DNA from: Chloroflexota bacterium
GTDB taxonomy: Bacteria; Chloroflexota; Dehalococcoidia; Bin125
Assembly (NCBI GenBank): GCA_009838915.1
Contig: VXQT01000018.1
Span: 1-34,086 of the forward strand
Reading direction: 5' to 3'
DNA: 34,086 nt
In this document: one piece after another, positions 33,132 to 34,086 of the stretch
How positions within the stretch are numbered: position 1 is the first letter of the stretch
Layout: every line of letters begins with the position of its first letter
Notes under the pieces: generated by a model
The model's input: the letters and a program-made list of their open reading frames with translations, nothing else
The model's database searches: none
What the model was told of the DNA's origin: nothing
Position numbers and translations under genes: made by a program

Positions 33132-33965
33132 CTAGGGCTTGACCAGCGGCTCGTACATGTCGGGTCGCCGGTCGCGATAGAAGGGCCACTCGGCGCGCGC
33201 CTCCGAGAGCTGATCCAGGTCCAGGTCGGCCACGATCACCGCTTCCTGGTCGTCGGCCTGGGCGAGCACTTCGCCGCTCGGATTGCAGAAGTAGCTGTGC
33301 CCGTAGAAATGCACGTCGGGCTTCAGCGCCGTGCCGACCCGATTGATCGTGCCCACGAAGTAGCCGTTGGCGATCGCGTGGAAGCGTTGCTCCACGTCCC
33401 AGAGCACTCTCGAGTGCCCGGCCGTCGCCGAAGGAATGAACACGATCTCTGCGCCGTTCAGGCCCAACGCCCGCGCGCCCTCGGGGAAGTGGCGGTCGTA
33501 ACAGATGTAAACGCCGATCCGGCCCACGCTCGTATCGAAGGTCGGATAGCCAAGGTTGCCCGGACGGAAGTAGTACTTCTCCAGGAAGTTGTCCGAGTGC
33601 GGGATATGCGTCTTGCGGTACTTGCCCAGGTAGCTGCCGTCGGAGTCGATCACGGCGGCGCAGTTGTAGAGGAATCCGGGCGACTCGATCTCGTAGACCG
33701 GCACGATCAGCACCATGCCGGTCTCTGCGGCGACTTCCTGCATGCGCTGCACGGTCGGACCGTCGGGCACCGGCTCGGCCAGGCCGTACCAGCGCTTGTC
33801 CTCCTCCTGGCAGAAGTAGGGACCCGTCGCCAGTTCTTGCAGACACGTGATCTGCGCGCCCTGCTCGGCGGCCTGGTGGATCAATTCGATCTGGCGCTCG
33901 ACCATCGCGTCAACGGGCGTCAGACCCTCAGTCTGGATCAGCGCGGCTCGGACAATTCGGGACAT
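33132..33965 (-). CDS. nitrilase-superfamily N-carbamoyl hydrolase (beta-ureidopropionase-like)
   Basis: This 277-residue carbon-nitrogen hydrolase has the Glu-Lys-Cys triad: Glu44 in 'CLQELATGPYF', Lys118 in 'GKYRKTHIP' and Cys155 in 'GVYICYDRHFPEGAR'. 'YRKTHIPHSDNFLEKYYFRPGN' and the 'RHFPE' segment are characteristic of beta-ureidopropionase and N-carbamoylputrescine amidase, and not of nitrilases proper. It would release CO2 and ammonia from N-carbamoyl-beta-alanine, the product of the dihydropyrimidinase encoded 29 bases downstream. It is shorter than eukaryotic beta-ureidopropionase (~384 residues) and has no N-terminal extension, as is usual in bacteria. An N-carbamoyl-D-amino acid hydrolase is the main alternative. 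AGAGGCGG precedes ATG 33965. Confidence 0.9.
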   Translation of the reverse strand: MSRIVRAALIQTEGLTPVDAMVERQIELIHQAAEQGAQITCLQELATGPYFCQEEDKRWYGLAEPVPDGPTVQRMQEVAAETGMVLIVPVYEIESPGFLYNCAAVIDSDGSYLGKYRKTHIPHSDNFLEKYYFRPGNLGYPTFDTSVGRIGVYICYDRHFPEGARALGLNGAEIVFIPSATAGHSRVLWDVEQRFHAIANGYFVGTINRVGTALKPDVHFYGHSYFCNPSGEVLAQADDQEAVIVADLDLDQLSEARAEWPFYRDRRPDMYEPLVKP

Positions 33966-33986
33966 GGTTCACCGCCTCTGTCGGGG

Positions 33987-34086
33987 TGGGGGGGGGGGGG
34001 GGGCCGCCCCCGCCCCCCCGCCCCCCCCCGGGCGGGGGGGGCGGGGGGGGAAAAAAAAAAAAAAAAAAACACACCACAAAAAAAAA
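33987..34086. other. low-complexity contig end, probable sequencing artefact
   Basis: From about 33987 the sequence becomes runs of G and C, then ~19 A, a short CACACC segment and more A. No gene or biological repeat is likely here. This pattern is typical of polyG/polyC read ends and adaptor-type poly-A. Treat these bases as unreliable, and note that whatever lies upstream of the nitrilase gene has been lost. Confidence 0.85.

Noticed and set aside
33103-33846. N-terminal extension of the dihydropyrimidinase frame into the nitrilase gene
   Set aside because: The frame is open but encodes Arg-rich nonsense, overlaps the real nitrilase gene, and a strong ribosome-binding site lies directly before ATG 33102.

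Overview
The window is GC-rich bacterial DNA with tightly packed genes, and it looks like the end of a metagenomic or draft contig, because the last ~100 bases are homopolymer noise. No ribosomal or other phylogenetic marker is present. The gene content resembles environmental Chloroflexota, for example SAR202 or Dehalococcoidia-like lineages: several luciferase-like flavin monooxygenases, many short-chain dehydrogenases (SDRs), a Rieske oxygenase, a P450, an ERG4/ERG24-like reductase, and a DUF1800/DUF1501/NHL set. That assignment is inference.

Layout. (1) Positions 1-4700 look like the edge of a defence or mobile region: a DUF5343-family protein, a small basic protein, a convergent 951-residue N6-adenine DNA methyltransferase with a nuclease-like N-terminus, and a small acidic protein. 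(2) Positions 4869-10875 hold single genes for an HSL-type esterase, a SET-domain protein, an MDR oxidoreductase, an alpha/beta hydrolase, a sugar-epimerase-like SDR and an ACMSD-type amidohydrolase. (3) Positions 11020-22304 are an oxidative and catabolic block: SDR, amidase, ERG4/ERG24-family membrane reductase, cytochrome P450 plus a small partner, a Rieske oxygenase with a long N-terminal extension, a same-strand run hyi-like isomerase > SDR > crotonase > SDR, and a convergent luciferase-like monooxygenase. (4) Positions 22491-26151 carry DUF1800 > DUF1501 > NHL-repeat protein. (5) Positions 26244-33965 are a minus-strand run, read from the right: nitrilase-family amidohydrolase (beta-ureidopropionase-like) > dihydropyrimidinase/hydantoinase > class III aminotransferase > carboxymuconolactone-decarboxylase-like protein > F420/FMN luciferase-like oxidoreductase > ABC permease > ABC ATPase > ABC permease.

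The last run reads as uptake and breakdown of a cyclic ureide or pyrimidine-type compound: ring opening, decarbamoylation, then transamination of the amino acid released. The classical dihydropyrimidine dehydrogenase is not in the window, and neither is the transporter's substrate-binding protein. Region 3 suggests oxidation of a hydrophobic substrate such as a sterol or terpenoid, but the substrate cannot be read from sequence alone.

Three families of GC-rich palindromic repeats are scattered between genes. At three convergent gene pairs the two stop codons share four bases (CTAA or CTAG).
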